A DNA stretch of 59,083 bases from an uncultured Clostridia bacterium (GCA_947058885.1 CAMSIF010000003.1:1-59083); one strand, 5' to 3'; positions 1 to 9,373 are shown, numbered from the stretch's first letter. Notes: generated by a model from the letters alone, not told the origin. Program-made: numbers and translations.

Positions 1-380
1 CTGTCCTCAATGGAAAGCATGCAGTTGGGGAACTCGTCCATAATAGTGCGGGCAATATCTGGGATAATGAGGGCGCTTCTGTAGGGAGCGACGCCTATGC
101 GCACATGAATGCGGGGGTTAGAGACGATGCTGGATATTTTTCGGTTGATCTGGGCCTCGGACAGGAGAACCTGCTGAGCGAATTCGATATAGATTTTTCC
201 GGCGTAGGTAGGGGTAATAGGATATGTTTTTCTATCAAAAAGAGGGGCGCCGAGGTTTGCTTCCAGATTTTGGATGCTCTGACTCAGCGTTGGCTGGGAA
301 ACATAAGCAGAGCGGGCGGCCTTGGTAAAATTCCTCTCCTGCGCAACCGCCACAACGTACCGGAGTGTATTAAAGTTCAT
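1..380 (-). CDS. LysR-family transcriptional regulator, N-terminal part (truncated by window edge)
   Basis: Reading the minus strand from an ATG at 380 gives MNFNTLRYVVAVAQERNFT, followed by KAARSAYVSQPTLSQSIQNL, the winged helix-turn-helix of LysR regulators. The start of the effector domain follows (HVRIGVAPYRSALIIPDIAR). About 126 codons are present and the frame runs off the left edge without a stop, so the C-terminal part is missing. A GGGAGGT ribosome binding site lies at 387-393. The gene is divergent from the peptide-uptake/hydrolase operon that starts at 782, which is the classical layout for a LysR regulator and its target operon. The effector is unknown; a peptide or acyl-amino-acid ligand would fit the neighbours but is inference. 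Confidence 0.9.
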   Translation of the reverse strand, partial: MNFNTLRYVVAVAQERNFTKAARSAYVSQPTLSQSIQNLEANLGAPLFDRKTYPITPTYAGKIYIEFAQQVLLSEAQINRKISSIVSNPRIHVRIGVAPYRSALIIPDIARTIMDEFPNCMLSIED

Positions 381-402
381 AGTGATACCTCCCAATAGTA
401 AA

Positions 403-441
403 ATGCTATAAAAACGGAATGTCTTTTTTATATTATAGCAT
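403..441. promoter_or_regulatory. inverted repeat, candidate LysR operator over its own promoter
   Basis: ATGCTATAA (403-411) and TTATAGCAT (433-441) are perfect 9-bp inverted arms separated by 21 bases. The right arm coincides with the -10 element of the LysR promoter, so a protein bound here could autoregulate. This assignment is by position only. Confidence 0.45.
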
Positions 442-461
442 ACTTCCTAAATTCTGCGCAA
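432..461 (-). promoter_or_regulatory. sigma-A-like promoter of the LysR gene
   Basis: On the minus strand TTGCGC (456-461) is followed after 18 bases by TATAAT (432-437), preceded by TGC (extended -10). The predicted transcript would start about 45 bases upstream of the ATG at 380. Confidence 0.55.
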
Positions 462-550
462 GAAGTAATCCGCAGAATTTTTATTTTTATCCGGCAAGAA
501 TAATAGTTTTTTTCTATTTACTCATGCGAGAGCAATGGAGATGGCTTGAA

Positions 551-573
551 ATTGTGTAAAATTTTTATACAAT
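551..573. promoter_or_regulatory. 23-bp near-perfect palindrome, candidate operator
   Basis: ATTGTGTAAAA, a central T, then TTTTATACAAT: 10 of 11 arm positions pair. It lies about 105 bases upstream of the -35 element of the hydrolase operon, a plausible site for the divergent LysR activator. Confidence 0.4.
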
Positions 574-678
574 TTTATAGCGAATAAACGGATGAAAAGA
601 TTGTATATAGTGAATAAACAATAATATGGCTCATAGGAAATACAGCCTTGCGAAACGGTTAATTATAAAAATTGCATA

Positions 679-707
679 TTGACATGCTGCGGCGAGACCT
701 TTACAAT
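679..707 (+). promoter_or_regulatory. sigma-A promoter of the peptide-hydrolase operon
   Basis: TTGACA (679-684), a 17-base spacer and TACAAT (702-707): near consensus. Transcription would begin near 714, giving a leader of about 68 bases before the ATG at 782. Confidence 0.75.
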
Positions 708-781
708 GAAAAAATCAAAATCCGGATTTGATGTATGCGTCAGTAGTGGAAAGAACAGCGAAATTATAGGAGGAATTTATT

Positions 782-1822
782 ATGAGTGAAATCACGATTC
801 ACGGTTACACAGCAAGGCCCGGCCAGCACGCTTTTTACCGTATGCCTGTGTCCAAATTAGCCAGCGGCCTGGAATTACAGCTGCCCTTGCACATCCTCCA
901 CGGCGAAAAGCCCGGCCCCCGGCTGATGCTGACGGCAGTGTCCCACGGCGACGCTACCACTGGCTTTGAGGTGATCCGTCAGGTGATGGAGCAAACGGAC
1001 CTGAAGGAACTCTGTGGGACTATCATTGCCATTCCCATGCAGAACCCCCTCGCCTTTGAGTGGGATTGGCGCAACACGCCCCTGGATTGCTACAACATGA
1101 ACCGCACCTATCCAGGCAATGACCGGGGCTGGGTGACGGAACAGATGGCGGCGGTGGTTTCTCCCTTCTGCGACGAGGCCGACGCGCTCATCGACTGGCA
1201 CGGAGGCGGATACGGCGACGCAATCAACTACGTCCTCTGCAAGCTGGGCGCGGACGAGGTGGAGGAGGACAGCCTCCTGAATAAAATCAACCATATGGGC
1301 AAGATTTTCGGCTATGAGTTCATGTACGGCGGAAAACCCGCGGGACCCGCCGCGGCATACGCCGGCTCTCTGACAGACTATATGATTTGCAAAGGCAAGC
1401 CCGCTATTGTGGCCGAGGTGGGCACAGGCCTGGCCTCCCTGCACGAGCGTTTTGTCAGCGACAGCGTGCGCGGCGTCTTCAACGTCATGAAGGATATGGG
1501 CATGTATCCCGGCAAGCCGGTGCTGCCGAAGACGCAGTGGCTCGTCAAGACCCGCTCTGTCACCCGCCCGAAAAACGGCGGCATGTTCTATCCGGTTATC
1601 GGGCCGGAGTATATCAACCGCACAGTCCCCAAGGGCACCCTGATTGCGGTGATTCGCGACCCTCTCTCCACGGAAATTATTGAGGAAATGCGCGCGCCCT
1701 TTGAGAAGACCGTTTTCCTTGATATCCGCGCTATGATGACAAAGGTCCATCCAGGGGACTACGCCTACATCATGGCGGACATGACGGATGCGGAACGTTT
1801 TGATAACGAGGCCGGTGCGTAA
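782..1822 (+). CDS. succinylglutamate desuccinylase/aspartoacylase-family deacylase (M14-like)
   Basis: The 346-residue protein belongs to the AstE/AspA zinc deacylase family, which hydrolyses N-acyl amino acids. Visible family features are SHGDATTG (His55), RNTPLDCYNMNRTYPG near 97-112, DWHGGG with His140, and AEVGTG with the putative catalytic Glu212. The usual HGxE zinc motif reads HGDA here, so the glutamate ligand at position 58 is alanine. The protein may use another ligand or be altered in activity. No signal peptide is seen, so it is cytoplasmic. AGGAGG at 768-773 fixes the start. It is the first gene of an operon with an ABC peptide importer and three more hydrolases. The natural substrate cannot be read from sequence. 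Confidence 0.85.
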   Translation: MSEITIHGYTARPGQHAFYRMPVSKLASGLELQLPLHILHGEKPGPRLMLTAVSHGDATTGFEVIRQVMEQTDLKELCGTIIAIPMQNPLAFEWDWRNTPLDCYNMNRTYPGNDRGWVTEQMAAVVSPFCDEADALIDWHGGGYGDAINYVLCKLGADEVEEDSLLNKINHMGKIFGYEFMYGGKPAGPAAAYAGSLTDYMICKGKPAIVAEVGTGLASLHERFVSDSVRGVFNVMKDMGMYPGKPVLPKTQWLVKTRSVTRPKNGGMFYPVIGPEYINRTVPKGTLIAVIRDPLSTEIIEEMRAPFEKTVFLDIRAMMTKVHPGDYAYIMADMTDAERFDNEAGA

Positions 1823-1879
1823 CGGCCCGCCGGAGGACCGGCGGCGTACCGGGACGCCCGGAGGAGGGCTGGTGTCGCT

Positions 1880-2815
1880 ATGGTAAAATATCTGATAAAA
1901 CGCCTGCTGCAAACGGCGCTGGTGCTGTTTCTGGTGATGACGCTGGTATTTGTCATCCTCCGCGTGGTAGGCGATCCGGCGAAAATGATGGTTACGCCCG
2001 AAAGCACCTACGAGGATTTGGAAAATATCCGGCGCATGCTGGGCCTGGACCAGCCAATATGGAAGCAATATATCCAGTATCTCTCCGATATCTTCCGGGG
2101 TGACTTTGGAAATTCCTACTACTTTGACCGGCCGGTAATCGAGCTGCTGCAAGAGCGGCTTCCGGCAACGCTGAAGCTGGGCTTTATCTCCATGCTTGTG
2201 TCCATCCCGCTGGCGGTCCTCTTTGGGGTTCTCTCGGCGGTCAAGCGGAATTCCCCGCTGGATAACGCGGTTACCGCCCTGGTGGTAACTGGCCGGTCGG
2301 TCCCGGCGTTCTGGTTCGGCCTGCTGATGATTCTGGTTTTTTCCGTGAAACTCCAATGGCTGCCCGCCTCCGGATATGGAGAGGCCAAGCAGCTGGTCAT
2401 GCCGGTTATCGTCATGGCCTCGGGGATGGGAGCCAGCGTCACCCGGCTGACCCGCTCCTCCATGCTGGATGTCATGCGTCAGGACTACATGACAACAGCG
2501 CGGTCCAAGGGGGCGGACGAGCCGTCGGTTATCATGAAGCACGGCCTGCACAACGCGCTCTTGTCGGTGGTGACGTTCGTTGCGCTGCAAATCGGCTATA
2601 TGTTTGCCGGTTCCGTGGTAGTGGAGTCCGTATTCGCGCTGCCGGGGATAGGCCGCCTGATTGTGACGGCCATCAAGGATTACGATTTTCCGCTTATTCA
2701 GGCCAGCACACTGGTGTTTGCGCTGATCTTCTCCTTGACAAACTGCGTGGCGGATATCTGCTACACGCTGATTGACCCGAGGATATCTTACAAAAGCAAG
2801 GGGGGAGCTGGGTGA
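1880..2815 (+). CDS. ABC transporter permease, dipeptide/oligopeptide type (DppB/GsiC-like)
   Basis: This 311-residue membrane protein starts with MVKYLIKRLLQTALVLFLVM, the typical first helix of DppB/OppB permeases. It carries the inner-membrane ABC permease segment near the C-terminal third (GASVTRLTRSSMLDVMRQDY, then the EAA-like loop TTARSKGA). About six membrane segments can be seen. It should pair with the next permease to form the channel of a peptide or nickel-type importer. Its stop overlaps the GTG start of the following permease by four bases, so the two are translationally coupled. Confidence 0.93.
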   Translation: MVKYLIKRLLQTALVLFLVMTLVFVILRVVGDPAKMMVTPESTYEDLENIRRMLGLDQPIWKQYIQYLSDIFRGDFGNSYYFDRPVIELLQERLPATLKLGFISMLVSIPLAVLFGVLSAVKRNSPLDNAVTALVVTGRSVPAFWFGLLMILVFSVKLQWLPASGYGEAKQLVMPVIVMASGMGASVTRLTRSSMLDVMRQDYMTTARSKGADEPSVIMKHGLHNALLSVVTFVALQIGYMFAGSVVVESVFALPGIGRLIVTAIKDYDFPLIQASTLVFALIFSLTNCVADICYTLIDPRISYKSKGGAG

Positions 2816-3711
2816 AAAAGGTCTGGAGCGTCATAGCGGGAGGAACCCGGACGGCTAAATTCGGCCTTGTCGTGGTAGCCTTCTGGATTGTGGTAGCGGT
2901 CTTCGCCCCGCTTCTTGCGCCCTACGGCGTCAACGATATTGATATCGCCCAGCGGCTCGCGCCGCCCTGCTGGGCGGAGGGCGGAACCATGGCCCACATC
3001 CTGGGAACGGACCAGTTGGGCCGCGATGTCCTCTCGCGGCTGCTTTACGGTTCCCGCATTTCTCTGATGGTGGGCGTGGTGGCAGGGTGCGTAGGGCTGG
3101 TCATCGGGGTGACGCTGGGCCTGCTGGCAGGCTACTTCGGCGGCTGGGTTGACGCGGTGATTTCCCGGATGATCGACGTTATGCTGTCGTTCCCATTTAT
3201 TTTTCTGGCGATGCTCCTGGTGGCGGTGCTGGGTTCGAGCCTGGTCAACGTCATCCTGGTTTTGGGCATCACAGGCTGGGTGCCCTATGCCCGGACGGTT
3301 CGGGCCCAGACCCTCTCCGTCCGGGAAAAAGAGTTTGTCAAATCTGCCGGAGCCATGGGGTGCGGAAGCCTGCGGATTATTTGCAAGCACATTCTCCCCA
3401 GTGTAATTGACTCCGCGATTATCCTTGGCACCATGGACGTGGGTACCAACATCCTCTCGGAGGCGTCGCTGACCTTCCTGGGGCTGGGCATTCCGCCGGG
3501 TATCGCCACCTGGGGCAACATGATTGCCACGGGCAGAGACTATATCTTCACAGCGGGCTGGCTGACGGTTATTCCCGGCGTCGCGCTGCTGGTGGGATGT
3601 CTTTCCATTAACTTCGTCGGCGACTGGCTCCGGGACATCCGGGACCCGCGCCTGCGCGGTGTGGATAACACAAAGGCGAATCAAAACCTTGAAAGGGAGG
3701 AAGCAACATGA
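2812..3711 (+). CDS. ABC transporter permease, dipeptide/oligopeptide type (DppC-like)
   Basis: This 299-residue permease has the DppC/OppC layout: an N-terminal helix (FGLVVVAFWIVVAVFAPLLA), the conserved periplasmic-side motif HILGTDQLGRDVLSRLLYGS, and the EAA loop REKEFVKSAGAMGCG. It starts with GTG inside the stop of the upstream permease (GTGA overlap) and ends in an ATGA overlap with the substrate-binding protein. The three genes are therefore one tightly coupled unit. It forms the heterodimeric channel with the upstream permease. Confidence 0.93.
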   Translation: MKKVWSVIAGGTRTAKFGLVVVAFWIVVAVFAPLLAPYGVNDIDIAQRLAPPCWAEGGTMAHILGTDQLGRDVLSRLLYGSRISLMVGVVAGCVGLVIGVTLGLLAGYFGGWVDAVISRMIDVMLSFPFIFLAMLLVAVLGSSLVNVILVLGITGWVPYARTVRAQTLSVREKEFVKSAGAMGCGSLRIICKHILPSVIDSAIILGTMDVGTNILSEASLTFLGLGIPPGIATWGNMIATGRDYIFTAGWLTVIPGVALLVGCLSINFVGDWLRDIRDPRLRGVDNTKANQNLEREEAT

Positions 3712-5321
3712 AAAAACTTACAAAACGGCTGGCGCTTCTGCTGGCTCTGTGCCTGCTCGCGGCAGCTGCCGCGGCTTGTACCAGCAGCAGTCCCAAAGAG
3801 GAGGATAAGCCCCAGCCGGACTCCGGCACAACGCAGACCCAACTCCCTGCCGGAGACGATGGCGCGCCGTTCACCCTGACCATCGCTCAGAGCTCCGACC
3901 CGCAGACGCTGGACCCCCATAAGAGCTCGGGAGATATCGGCGCGAACGTGTTCCGGAATGTCTGCGAGACATTGATTTTCTATGATGAGGATTGGAATAC
4001 GTACTGCCTGCTGGCGGACTCCTACGAGCAGGTTTCAGATACGGAGTGGCTGTTTCACCTTCGGGAGAACATCCAGTTTTCCAACGGAGAACCCTTTGAC
4101 GCTGAGGCGGTAATCTGGAACTTTGAGCGGGCCGCCTCCGAGGAATACGCCCGCCAGAGCTTCGAGTATAAGAAATATATTTCCGACATAGAGGCGGTTG
4201 ACAGCCTCACGGTAAAATTCACCCTGACCCAGCCGGATATTTTCTTCGTTCAGCATGTTGCTGAGGTTCCCATGCTTGCGCCCGCGCACAGCCAGGAGAT
4301 TGGCGAGGAGGCTATTGGCAGGGATATCGTCGGCACCGGCCCCTACGTTTTCGTGTCCTGGGAGGCGGATACCAAGATTGTCTTGGAGCGGAATCCCGAT
4401 TACTGGGGAGACGCGCCCGCTATTGACAAAGTCGTGTTCCGCACCATTCCGGAGGCGGCCACCCGGGTGGCGGAGATGGTCAACGGCAACGTGGATATCA
4501 TCATGAACGTGCAGTATGAATCCACCGCCATGCTGGAGAGTTCCGGCAGCATTTCCGTCATCCCCAAGAAGATGAACCGCACGGAGTATATCGGATTCAA
4601 CACCTACGATTGGTGCGAGACGCCGGCCCTCCAGAATAAGCTGGTTCGTCAGGCGCTGAACTATGCGGTAGACGTGGATGCCATCATTGAAAACATCATG
4701 GGCGGCTTTGGTGAGCGGGTGTCCACCATCTGGCGGTCCGACTACGCGGGATTCAACGAGGAACTGGCCCAGCGGTATACCTACGATCCGGACAAGGCCC
4801 GCAGCCTGCTGGAAGAAGCGGGGTACAAGGACGGCTTTGACGTCACGCTCATGACGGATACGGATAACCACGCCAAGGCCCAGGAGGTTACGGAGGCTGT
4901 GGGAGCGTATTTGACGGCTATCGGACTGAACGTCGACGTGCAGGTATTGGACGATACCACCGCCTACGCGATTATCGTCAACGGACAGGACGCCAAGCAG
5001 TGTCCGGGCCTCTTTGACTGGAACTGGGGCTCCAAGCCGGGGCTGTACGAGTCCACGCTCACCGGCGTTCTCAGCTCCGAGGGCATCAGCTCCTACAACC
5101 GGATTCCCGGTTACGACGAGCTGGTAAACAAGATTATAGCGGAATCCACGCCCGAGGGACGGGAACCCTATCTGGCGGAGCTTCAGGAGCTCCTGGCGGA
5201 CGATCCTCCGGCGCTGTACCTGTTCCGCCTGTACGACATCTACGGCGTGAGCTCCCGGGTGGACTGGGATCCCAACAGCCACTACGCCATGCTGGTTCGG
5301 GAGATGCGTATAGCGAAATAA
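3708..5321 (+). CDS. peptide-type ABC transporter substrate-binding lipoprotein (SBP family 5)
   Basis: The 537-residue protein begins with a basic, hydrophobic signal (MKKLTKRLALLLALCLLA) ending in an AAAC lipobox at Cys24, then a Ser/Pro/acidic linker. It should be lipid-anchored on the outside of the membrane. The mature part matches family 5 solute-binding proteins (DPQTLDPHKSSGDIGANVFR, FHLRENIQFSNGEPFDAEAV, GTGPYVFVSWE, LVRQALNYAVDVDAI). It captures peptides or similar ligands for the two upstream permeases and downstream ATPases. The ligand is unknown; the accompanying hydrolases suggest a modified peptide or N-acylated compound. Confidence 0.94.
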   Translation: MKKLTKRLALLLALCLLAAAAAACTSSSPKEEDKPQPDSGTTQTQLPAGDDGAPFTLTIAQSSDPQTLDPHKSSGDIGANVFRNVCETLIFYDEDWNTYCLLADSYEQVSDTEWLFHLRENIQFSNGEPFDAEAVIWNFERAASEEYARQSFEYKKYISDIEAVDSLTVKFTLTQPDIFFVQHVAEVPMLAPAHSQEIGEEAIGRDIVGTGPYVFVSWEADTKIVLERNPDYWGDAPAIDKVVFRTIPEAATRVAEMVNGNVDIIMNVQYESTAMLESSGSISVIPKKMNRTEYIGFNTYDWCETPALQNKLVRQALNYAVDVDAIIENIMGGFGERVSTIWRSDYAGFNEELAQRYTYDPDKARSLLEEAGYKDGFDVTLMTDTDNHAKAQEVTEAVGAYLTAIGLNVDVQVLDDTTAYAIIVNGQDAKQCPGLFDWNWGSKPGLYESTLTGVLSSEGISSYNRIPGYDELVNKIIAESTPEGREPYLAELQELLADDPPALYLFRLYDIYGVSSRVDWDPNSHYAMLVREMRIAK

Positions 5322-5384
5322 TCCGGCGGACCCTGCGGCGGGACAGCCCTGCTGCGGGGCCCCGCGAGGGGAAAGGGGGAACCA

Positions 5385-6365
5385 ATGGGAACGGACACAA
5401 TTTTGGAGGTTAAAGGCCTGAAAACCTATTTTTACGCCGCTGGAGGCCGCGAAATCCCGGCGGTAGACGGCGTCAGCTTCCGGGTGCGCCGGGGAGAAAC
5501 AGTCTGCATCGTCGGGGAGAGCGGATGCGGAAAGAGCGTCACATCCCTCTCCGTCATGCGTCTGGTGGCCACGCCTCCGGGCCGGTACGTATCCGGGGAA
5601 ATCCTGTTTGAGGGCAGGGACTTGCTGCGCCTGCGCCCAAAGGAAATGCGGGCCCTGCGCTGCAAGGAAATCGCCATGATCTTCCAGGAGCCGATGACGG
5701 CCCTCAACCCGGTTCACAGAGCTGGAACACAGATTGCGGAGGCAATCCGTATTAATGAAAAGCTGTCGAAAAAGGAAGCTGGAGCCAAGGCGGTAGAGCT
5801 GCTGCGCATGGTAGGCGTACCGGACCCGGAACGGTGTGCGGTATCCTTTCCGCACCAGCTCTCCGGCGGGATGCGCCAGCGGGTCATGATTGCCCTGGCG
5901 TTCAGCTGCTCGCCGAAGCTGTTGATTGCGGACGAGCCTACCACCGCCCTGGATGTGACAATCCAGGCCCAGATTCTTGATTTGATCCAAACGCTGAAAG
6001 AGCGCAACGGCATGACAGCCCTTTTTGTCACCCATGATTTAGGCGTGGTGGCGGAGATTGCCCAGCGGGTCATCGTGATGTACGCGGGGCGCGTAGTGGA
6101 GGACGCCAGCTGCGGGGAGCTGTTTTCCAACCCGCTCCATCCCTACACCAGCGGGCTGCTGCGCTGCATTCCCAGAATTGACGACGAGCGGGACACGCTG
6201 GATATTATCAGCGGACAGGTACCCACGCCGGACCGTTTTCCGACCGGGTGCCGCTTCCATCCGCGCTGTCCTATGGCAACAGAGCTGTGCGCCAAAGAGG
6301 CGCCGCCGCTGTCCGGAGGGGAAGACCACCGGGTAGCCTGCCACCTGTACGCATCCAAAAGGTAG
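5385..6365 (+). CDS. ABC transporter ATP-binding protein (DppD/OppD-like)
   Basis: The 326-residue ATPase has Walker A GESGCGKS (44-51), signature LSGGMRQR (159-166), Walker B LLIADE (179-184) and a switch histidine in FVTHDLGVV. The C-terminal oligopeptide/dipeptide extension follows, with HPYTSGLL and the cysteine pattern [14 protein letters not shown], which some family members use for an Fe-S cluster. It energises the importer with the next gene product. It lies 63 bases after the substrate-binding protein gene and a few bases before the second ATPase gene. Confidence 0.94.
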   Translation: MGTDTILEVKGLKTYFYAAGGREIPAVDGVSFRVRRGETVCIVGESGCGKSVTSLSVMRLVATPPGRYVSGEILFEGRDLLRLRPKEMRALRCKEIAMIFQEPMTALNPVHRAGTQIAEAIRINEKLSKKEAGAKAVELLRMVGVPDPERCAVSFPHQLSGGMRQRVMIALAFSCSPKLLIADEPTTALDVTIQAQILDLIQTLKERNGMTALFVTHDLGVVAEIAQRVIVMYAGRVVEDASCGELFSNPLHPYTSGLLRCIPRIDDERDTLDIISGQVPTPDRFPTGCRFHPRCPMATELCAKEAPPLSGGEDHRVACHLYASKR

Positions 6366-6377
6366 GAGGTGCTGCAA

Positions 6378-7385
6378 ATGGAAAACACGCGGACAGGACG
6401 CCTCCCGCTGCTGGAGGCCAGCCACCTGAAGACCTATTTCCCAGTATATGGCGGTATGTTCTCAACCCTGCAAGGGTATGTCCATGCGGTAGACGACGTG
6501 TCGCTGACCGTCTATCAGGGGGAGACGCTGGGCCTTGTGGGAGAGTCCGGGTGCGGGAAGAGCACGCTGATGCAGACGGTCATGCGTATCACCCCGGCTG
6601 CAGGGGGACAGGTCTTCTTTGACGGCAGGGATATTCTCTCGCTGAAGCGCAGGGAACTGCGAAATCTCCGAAAGGAATTTCAAATTATTTATCAGGACCC
6701 CTTTTCCTCCTTGAATCCCCGTATGCAGGTGGGGGAAATCATTGCCGAGCCGCTTTTAGTCCACGGGGTCAGGGACCCGGCGGAACGGAAGAAACGGACC
6801 TTGCAGGCTATGGCGGATGTGGGGCTGGAGGAATCCTTCCACGACCGCTACCCCCACGAGTTTTCCGGCGGACAGCGGCAGCGGATTAGTATTGCCCGGG
6901 CGTTGATTCTGCGGCCAAAGCTGATTTTGTGCGATGAGCCGGTCTCGGCCCTGGACGTCTCTATTCAGTCGCAGATTTTGAATCTGCTCAAGGATCTGCG
7001 GCGGCAGTACGGCCTGACGTATATTTTCGTCTCCCACGCGCTGAATGTGGTGCGTTACCTCTCCGACCGTATCTGCGTGATGTATTTAGGCAGGATTGTG
7101 GAGATAGCGGAGACAAAGGAGCTCTTTGCCCGCGCGGCCCATCCGTATACGCAGGCACTGCTGTCGGCGGTTCCGGTGCCGGACCCCACCCGTAAGCGCA
7201 GCCGGGTCCTGCTGCAAGGGGACATAGCCAGTCCCAAGGATTTGCCCCAGGGGTGCCGGTTCCATACCCGCTGCCCCAAGGCCACGGACCGCTGCAGGCG
7301 GGAGGAGCCGGAGCTTGCGGAGATTGGCCCCGGACACCAGAGCGCATGTTTTTACAGCGGACAGGCAGAGGGAGGGCTGTCATGA
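6378..7385 (+). CDS. ABC transporter ATP-binding protein (DppF/OppF-like)
   Basis: This is the second ATPase of the importer, 335 residues from the ATG at 6378. That start is preferred over a GTG at 6369 because AGGAGG (6364-6369) then sits eight bases upstream. It has Walker [10 protein letters not shown], signature FSGGQRQR, Walker B LILCDE, switch FVSHALNVV and the C-terminal HPYTQALL / CRFHTRCPKATDRC extension. Its last four bases overlap the start of the S9 peptidase gene (ATGA), which ties the importer to the hydrolases at the translational level. Confidence 0.93.
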   Translation: MENTRTGRLPLLEASHLKTYFPVYGGMFSTLQGYVHAVDDVSLTVYQGETLGLVGESGCGKSTLMQTVMRITPAAGGQVFFDGRDILSLKRRELRNLRKEFQIIYQDPFSSLNPRMQVGEIIAEPLLVHGVRDPAERKKRTLQAMADVGLEESFHDRYPHEFSGGQRQRISIARALILRPKLILCDEPVSALDVSIQSQILNLLKDLRRQYGLTYIFVSHALNVVRYLSDRICVMYLGRIVEIAETKELFARAAHPYTQALLSAVPVPDPTRKRSRVLLQGDIASPKDLPQGCRFHTRCPKATDRCRREEPELAEIGPGHQSACFYSGQAEGGLS

Positions 7386-9334
7386 AGCGAAGATTAGAAA
7401 TAGAAGACATTTTGGCGTACAAGTTTCTCTCCTCCCTCCGGGCGTCTCCGGAGAAGGAGCGGTGCGTTTTTTGCGTAAGCCGTCCGGACGGGGAGGCAAA
7501 CCGGTACCGGACAGACCTCTGGCTGTATGACGCGGACCAGGTTCGGGCTCTGACCTCCCACGGACAGGCGGGACCGGCCCTGTGGCTGACCGGCGGCGTT
7601 CTGCTTTTCCCCAGGGCGGAGGAAGAGACCCCTCCGGCGGCGCGTACCAGATACTACTCTCTGAATCTGGAGACCGGCGCGGAGGAGTTTTATATGGAAA
7701 TTCCGGCGGCAGTTACCTGGATCAGCCGCCTGGAAAACGGGAAATTTGCGGTTTTGATAAAATCGTACCTTCCGGACCGGGACGCTCCTGAGCAGGGGGA
7801 CTGCGGTGCGCAGCCCTCTCAGGACCCGGACTATATTGCGGCGGACGAGCTGCCCTTCCGGCAGGACGGCCTGGGGATTACCAACGGTATGCGGTTTCGC
7901 TGCTGTCTGTTCGACCCGGCGGCGGGGAGTCTGACGCCGGTATCGGACCCCTGGCAGAATATTGAGTCTATCTCCGCAGAGGGAAACCGGATTATTTTCA
8001 GCGCGCGCAGATTCGAGAAAAACAGCAAATATCTGTTTTACGGCGATGTGGAGGTATATGACGCGGAAACTGGACGGTTAGACGTGCTGATGGACGACGG
8101 AACGTACCGGGTCTACTGGGAGGGCTTCCTGGACGGAACGCCGGTATTTGCGGGTACCCGCGGCCTGCTCCATGGGTATCAAAACGAGAATAGTTCCTTT
8201 TACCGGTTTGACGGCGGGGACGGTCCCTCGCTGTTCTGCGCAAATGACCGGAGCGTCCATAACACAGTGGGGACGGACGTGCGCTACGGCGGGACCACGT
8301 CGTTTATTCCAGCGGACGGCGGAATCTATTACATCGGTACAGAACATGGCAGTGCGCCGTTAAAATTCGCGGGTCCCGGCGGACAGATTCGCACGATTGG
8401 CGGCGAGGGAACCGTAGACGACTTTGCCGTTCTGAAGGACAGGATTCTTTACGCGGGCCTGCACGACAACCGTCCGGAGGAGTTGTACGTCCTGAAGGAC
8501 GGATGCCGGACGCTTGCCAGCGGTTTCCATGAAAAGCTTCTGGCGGAACGCACGCTCAGCGCCCCTGAGACATTCCGGTTTTCCAGCGCGGGTCTGGAGC
8601 TGGACGGCTATGCCGTCAAGCCCGTGGACTTTAATCCGGAAAAGAAATATCCGGCGATTTTATACATTCATGGCGGTCATAAATGTGCCTTTGGTCCTGT
8701 GTACTACCACGAGATGCAGGTGTGGGCCAACCGGGGATTTTTTGTCCTCTACTGCAATCCCCGGGGAAGCGACGGCAGGGACGATGTCTTTGCGGACGTG
8801 ATTGGACACTACGGCTTTTGGGAGGAGGAGGACCTGCTGGCCTTCCGGGAGGCGTGCCTGGAGCGGTACCCCCAGATTGACCCGGCGCGGATGGGGATTG
8901 GCGGCGGCAGCTACGGCGGATTTTTGACCAACTGGATGATTGGCAGGACGCACTGCTTCCGGTGCGCGGTGTCCCAAAGGGGAATTGCCAGCTGGATGTC
9001 CATGTTCTTTACCTCCGATACTGGCTATCTATTCCCTTGCTGGGATTTTGTGACGGATGTCTGGATGGACCCTGAACGGTACTGGAGCCACTCTCCGCTG
9101 AAGTACGCCGGGATGTGCGATACGCCAACTTTGTTCATCCATTCGGAGAACGACTACCGCTGTCCTTCCAGCGAAGGCGTGTCCATGTTCCATGCCCTGC
9201 AATACCGGGGGGTGGAGTCCCGTTTATGTATTTTCAAGGGGGAGTCCCACGGCCTGAGCCGGGGCGGAAAGCCCCGCAGCCGGATTAAGCGTCTGAAGGA
9301 GATTACCAGATGGTTTGAAGACCATCTGCTCTGA
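7382..9334 (+). CDS. S9-family (prolyl oligopeptidase-like) serine peptidase
   Basis: The ATG at 7382 overlaps the upstream ATPase stop and has GGAGGG before it; the 650-residue length fits acylaminoacyl-peptidase-like S9 enzymes. The N-terminal two thirds look like a beta-propeller. The C-terminal alpha/beta-hydrolase domain shows the triad Ser510 (GGGSYGG), Asp591 (SENDYRCP) and His623 (KGESHG). There is no signal peptide, so it should act in the cytoplasm on imported peptides. The propeller would limit access to short oligopeptides. It forms one transcript with the importer and the two following hydrolases. Confidence 0.9.
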   Translation: MKRRLEIEDILAYKFLSSLRASPEKERCVFCVSRPDGEANRYRTDLWLYDADQVRALTSHGQAGPALWLTGGVLLFPRAEEETPPAARTRYYSLNLETGAEEFYMEIPAAVTWISRLENGKFAVLIKSYLPDRDAPEQGDCGAQPSQDPDYIAADELPFRQDGLGITNGMRFRCCLFDPAAGSLTPVSDPWQNIESISAEGNRIIFSARRFEKNSKYLFYGDVEVYDAETGRLDVLMDDGTYRVYWEGFLDGTPVFAGTRGLLHGYQNENSSFYRFDGGDGPSLFCANDRSVHNTVGTDVRYGGTTSFIPADGGIYYIGTEHGSAPLKFAGPGGQIRTIGGEGTVDDFAVLKDRILYAGLHDNRPEELYVLKDGCRTLASGFHEKLLAERTLSAPETFRFSSAGLELDGYAVKPVDFNPEKKYPAILYIHGGHKCAFGPVYYHEMQVWANRGFFVLYCNPRGSDGRDDVFADVIGHYGFWEEEDLLAFREACLERYPQIDPARMGIGGGSYGGFLTNWMIGRTHCFRCAVSQRGIASWMSMFFTSDTGYLFPCWDFVTDVWMDPERYWSHSPLKYAGMCDTPTLFIHSENDYRCPSSEGVSMFHALQYRGVESRLCIFKGESHGLSRGGKPRSRIKRLKEITRWFEDHLL

Positions 9335-9373
9335 GGACGCGGCGGTCCATCTAAATAAATTCAGGAGGCTACT

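Larger units (their letters stand above)
381..781. promoter_or_regulatory. divergent intergenic control region (LysR / hydrolase operon)
   Basis: This 401-base, AT-rich gap holds no gene. It contains a minus-strand promoter for the LysR gene, a plus-strand promoter for the operon and two dyads (403-441 and 551-573), which are listed separately. It is the only stretch longer than 300 bases without a gene in the window. Confidence 0.8.

Noticed and set aside
875-2590. 571-codon open frame on the minus strand opposite the deacylase and permease genes
   Set aside because: Antisense shadow of GC-rich coding sequence; low-complexity Arg/His-rich product, no ribosome site, and the plus strand encodes clear families.
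4035-6035. 666-codon minus-strand open frame opposite the binding protein and ATPase genes
   Set aside because: Same shadow effect; it runs across two well-supported genes and has no recognisable domain.
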